From NCBI RefSeq assembly GCF_018199995.1, contig NZ_CP073579.1, forward strand, positions 248,001-312,000: 64,000 nucleotides of DNA. The letters run 5' to 3'. Positions 62,299 to 64,000 of this stretch are shown one piece after another. The DNA comes from Photobacterium sp. GJ3. Its GTDB lineage: Bacteria; Pseudomonadota; Gammaproteobacteria; Enterobacterales; Vibrionaceae. A program made the translations under genes and the position numbers. Below the pieces are notes generated by a model. The model had not been told where the DNA came from. It ran no database searches and was given only the letters and a program-made list of their open reading frames with translations. Position 1 is the stretch's first letter. Every line of letters starts with the position of its first letter.

Positions 62299-63249
62299 AT
62301 GCTAGGGACAGTCATCCGGCTCTTTCCGCTCTGGGCCATTTTGTTATCACTCTTCGCGTACCAGCAACCCGCGCTTTTCATTGACATGAAATCAGCAATC
62401 GTGCCTTTGTTGACGGTGGTTATGCTGACGATGGGGTTAACCCTGAAACCTCAGGACTTCTTGGATGTGGTGAAAAACCGGCGTGCGGTCAGCATTGGTA
62501 TTCTGCTTCAATTCACCGTGATGCCGATGGTCGCGATTGTGATCAGCCTTGCGCTGGGTTTTAATCCGGAACAAACCGTGGGGATGGTGCTGGTGGGCAG
62601 CGTCGCCGGGGGAACGGCATCCAATGTCATCTGCTATCTGGCGAAAGGTGATGTGGCTTTATCCATTTCGATGACAGCCATTTCGACGTTACTCGGGGTC
62701 TTTCTGACCCCAGTGCTGACCGGAGCTCTGGCGGGCCTGAGTGTTGAAGTCCCTATGACGGCAATGCTGATGAGCCTGATCAAAATTGTCCTGTTGCCCG
62801 TGGTTGGCGGGGTATTGATTAATTCATTCCTATCGGGCCTGACACAAAGACTGCTTCCGGTGTTGCCATTGATTTCCGTGAGTGCGATTGTTGTGATTAT
62901 TGCGATAGTGGTGGCTTTGAACGCTGCAAGTCTGGCTGTGATTGGCCCGGCCATCGCGCTGGCAGTGATTCTGCACAATGGGCTGGGATTGGCTGCGGGC
63001 TATTATGCCTGTCGCTTGCTGGGCATGCCTGAGATTGTGTGCCGTACCATTGCCATTGAAGTTGGGTTACAGAACTCAGGATTAGCAACGGCGCTGGCCA
63101 TGAAGTTTTTTACTCCGGTGGCAGCGATTCCGGGGACGCTCTTTTCGATCTGGCATAACATTTCCGGGTCACTGCTGGCTGCATACTGGTCGAAGACGCC
63201 TCAGATGAAGCGCCCTTCAAAGCCGTCTGCAGATTTTTCAAAAGGGTGA
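62299..63249 (+). CDS. Bile acid:sodium symporter (BASS) family transporter
   Basis: The 316-residue protein has about nine or ten helices with BASS features: MLTMGLTLKPQDF, VGSVAGGTASNVICYLAKGDVALS (sodium-site crossover), and EVGLQNSGLATALA. Bacterial members carry organic acids or sulphur compounds with Na+. The substrate is unknown. It starts 24 bases after the hydrolase stop with AAGGAAAC upstream, suggesting one operon. Confidence 0.9.
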   Translation: MLGTVIRLFPLWAILLSLFAYQQPALFIDMKSAIVPLLTVVMLTMGLTLKPQDFLDVVKNRRAVSIGILLQFTVMPMVAIVISLALGFNPEQTVGMVLVGSVAGGTASNVICYLAKGDVALSISMTAISTLLGVFLTPVLTGALAGLSVEVPMTAMLMSLIKIVLLPVVGGVLINSFLSGLTQRLLPVLPLISVSAIVVIIAIVVALNAASLAVIGPAIALAVILHNGLGLAAGYYACRLLGMPEIVCRTIAIEVGLQNSGLATALAMKFFTPVAAIPGTLFSIWHNISGSLLAAYWSKTPQMKRPSKPSADFSKG

Positions 63250-63300
63250 GGTCTCAATTCATCGCGAATGACTCATTTTGAACGGATTTCTCTGATTGGA

Positions 63301-63330
63301 AACGGCCAGCCTCTTGCTGGCCGTTTTTAT
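63301..63330 (+). terminator. Intrinsic terminator after the BASS gene
   Basis: AACGGCCAGC (63301-63310) pairs with GCTGGCCGTT (63316-63325) around CTCTT, followed by T's. Confidence 0.9.
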
Positions 63331-63387
63331 AAGACATATTGAATTTATTTTAGTGACGCTGTCACTTTTCTGGTGAGGAAAATAATT

Positions 63388-64000
63388 TTGCTACCCACGC
63401 ATCAGGCTCTCATGGTTCAGGGAACCACTTCAGACGCAGGAAAAAGTGTGCTGGTCGCCGGTTTGTGCCGTGTTCTGGCCAGGAAAGGAATATCGGTCGC
63501 GCCATTCAAGCCGCAAAACATGGCGCTGAACAGTGCAGTGACCCAAGACGGGGGAGAAATTGGCCGGGCACAGGCTGTCCAAGCGTTTGCCTGCGGTATT
63601 GAGCCGACGGTGGATATGAATCCGGTGCTGCTCAAGCCCAATACGGATACCGGAGCGCAGGTGATTGTGCAGGGGAAAGCGGTGCAGGATATGGATGCAA
63701 TTGGTTATCAGGGCTATCAACGCTTTGTTCTGCCACCCATTCTTGAATCTTTCAGTCGCTTACAGCAGCAGTTCGGCACGGTGCTGATTGAGGGAGCGGG
63801 CAGTCCGGCTGAAATCAATCTGCGTGAAAATGATGTCGCCAATATGGGCTTCGCAGAACCTGCTGACGTACCCGTCATCATCGTGGCTGATATCGATCGG
63901 GGCGGCGTCTTTGCACATCTGTATGGCACACTGGCCTTGTTGTCGGAATCGGAGCAGGCCCGCGTACAGGGCTTTGTGATCAACCGGTTCCGGGGCGATT
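63388..64000 (+). CDS. cobQ: Cobyric acid synthase, N-terminal part (runs off the window)
   Basis: The visible 204 codons contain the CobQ glutamine amidotransferase synthase opening: [20 protein letters not shown] (P-loop-like GTTSDAGKS), [50 protein letters not shown] and [16 protein letters not shown]. CobQ amidates the side chains of adenosylcobyrinic acid diamide in cobalamin synthesis. I place the start at TTG 63388 because GAGGA lies eight bases upstream; ATG 63412 is in frame but lacks a site. No cobalamin riboswitch is evident in the short gap before it. Confidence 0.92.
   Translation, partial: MLPTHQALMVQGTTSDAGKSVLVAGLCRVLARKGISVAPFKPQNMALNSAVTQDGGEIGRAQAVQAFACGIEPTVDMNPVLLKPNTDTGAQVIVQGKAVQDMDAIGYQGYQRFVLPPILESFSRLQQQFGTVLIEGAGSPAEINLRENDVANMGFAEPADVPVIIVADIDRGGVFAHLYGTLALLSESEQARVQGFVINRFRGD

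Noticed and set aside
1..64000. tRNA, rRNA, CRISPR arrays, complete insertion sequences or prophage genes
   Set aside because: None could be recognised: no regularly spaced short repeats, no transposase or integrase frames, and no tRNA-like cloverleaf with CCA context was noticed.

Overview
The window looks like chromosomal DNA of a marine gammaproteobacterium of the Vibrionaceae, most like Photobacterium. The reasons are the vibrio-type families present (a VpsR-like regulator, DUF3069, DUF2960, DUF3010, DUF3820 and HopJ-like proteins), FNR/NrdR control of anaerobic ribonucleotide reductase, and the general layout. Base composition is moderate in the genes, with AT-rich gaps around the accessory regions. 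I see no tRNA, rRNA, CRISPR array or complete insertion sequence.

Layout. 1-5415: one end of a type VI secretion cluster, with the start of tssA on the minus strand and, divergently, a small outer-membrane barrel, an FHA protein (tagH), tssJ, tssK and tssL, closed by a terminator. 5470-22178: a four-module non-ribosomal peptide synthetase, inferred domain order C-A-T-C-A-T-E-C-A-T-E-C-A-T-TE. It is written here as four overlapping frames because of three one-base deficits. Modules 2 and 3 are almost identical 4485-bp tandem copies. 22478-36975: mostly ordinary metabolic and envelope genes (CDF metal exporter, SMR exporter, astB, phosphoglucomutase/phosphomannomutase, mrcB, NUDIX, YceI, FAH-family hydrolase, several small DUF proteins). 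37103-43264: a Fap-like functional-amyloid locus with a FapF-like barrel, four secreted subunit or accessory candidates, a FapD-like C39 peptidase (frameshifted in this copy) and a VpsR-like regulator. 43353-64000: anaerobic ribonucleotide reductase nrdDG with FNR and NrdR sites, a PhoX phosphatase, lipase, acetyltransferases, a GAF-GGDEF cyclase, a DEAD-box helicase, a glycerophosphodiesterase, a MATE exporter, a BASS transporter, and the start of cobyric acid synthase at the right edge.

How the genes work together. TagH, TssJ, TssK and TssL are assembly parts of one secretion machine whose tube, sheath and ATPase genes must lie outside the window. If its frame is intact, the NRPS would release a tetrapeptide (N-acylated if the first C domain is a starter type) with two neighbouring D-configured residues of a Phe-like type. 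The amyloid locus reads as a self-contained fibre-export unit. Two of its small secreted proteins carry a double-glycine site after the signal peptide, which the neighbouring C39 peptidase could cut.

Four one-base deficits (near 10443, 15378, 16064 and 40896) interrupt otherwise well-conserved genes. Three lie in runs of G. Spacing between repeated modules shows the NRPS ones directly. They may be sequencing or assembly errors rather than true mutations. Five small genes or gene-like frames (604-789, 43353-43481, 54560-54721, 58853-59017 and 22478-22765) were judged from start signals and composition, with differing confidence.
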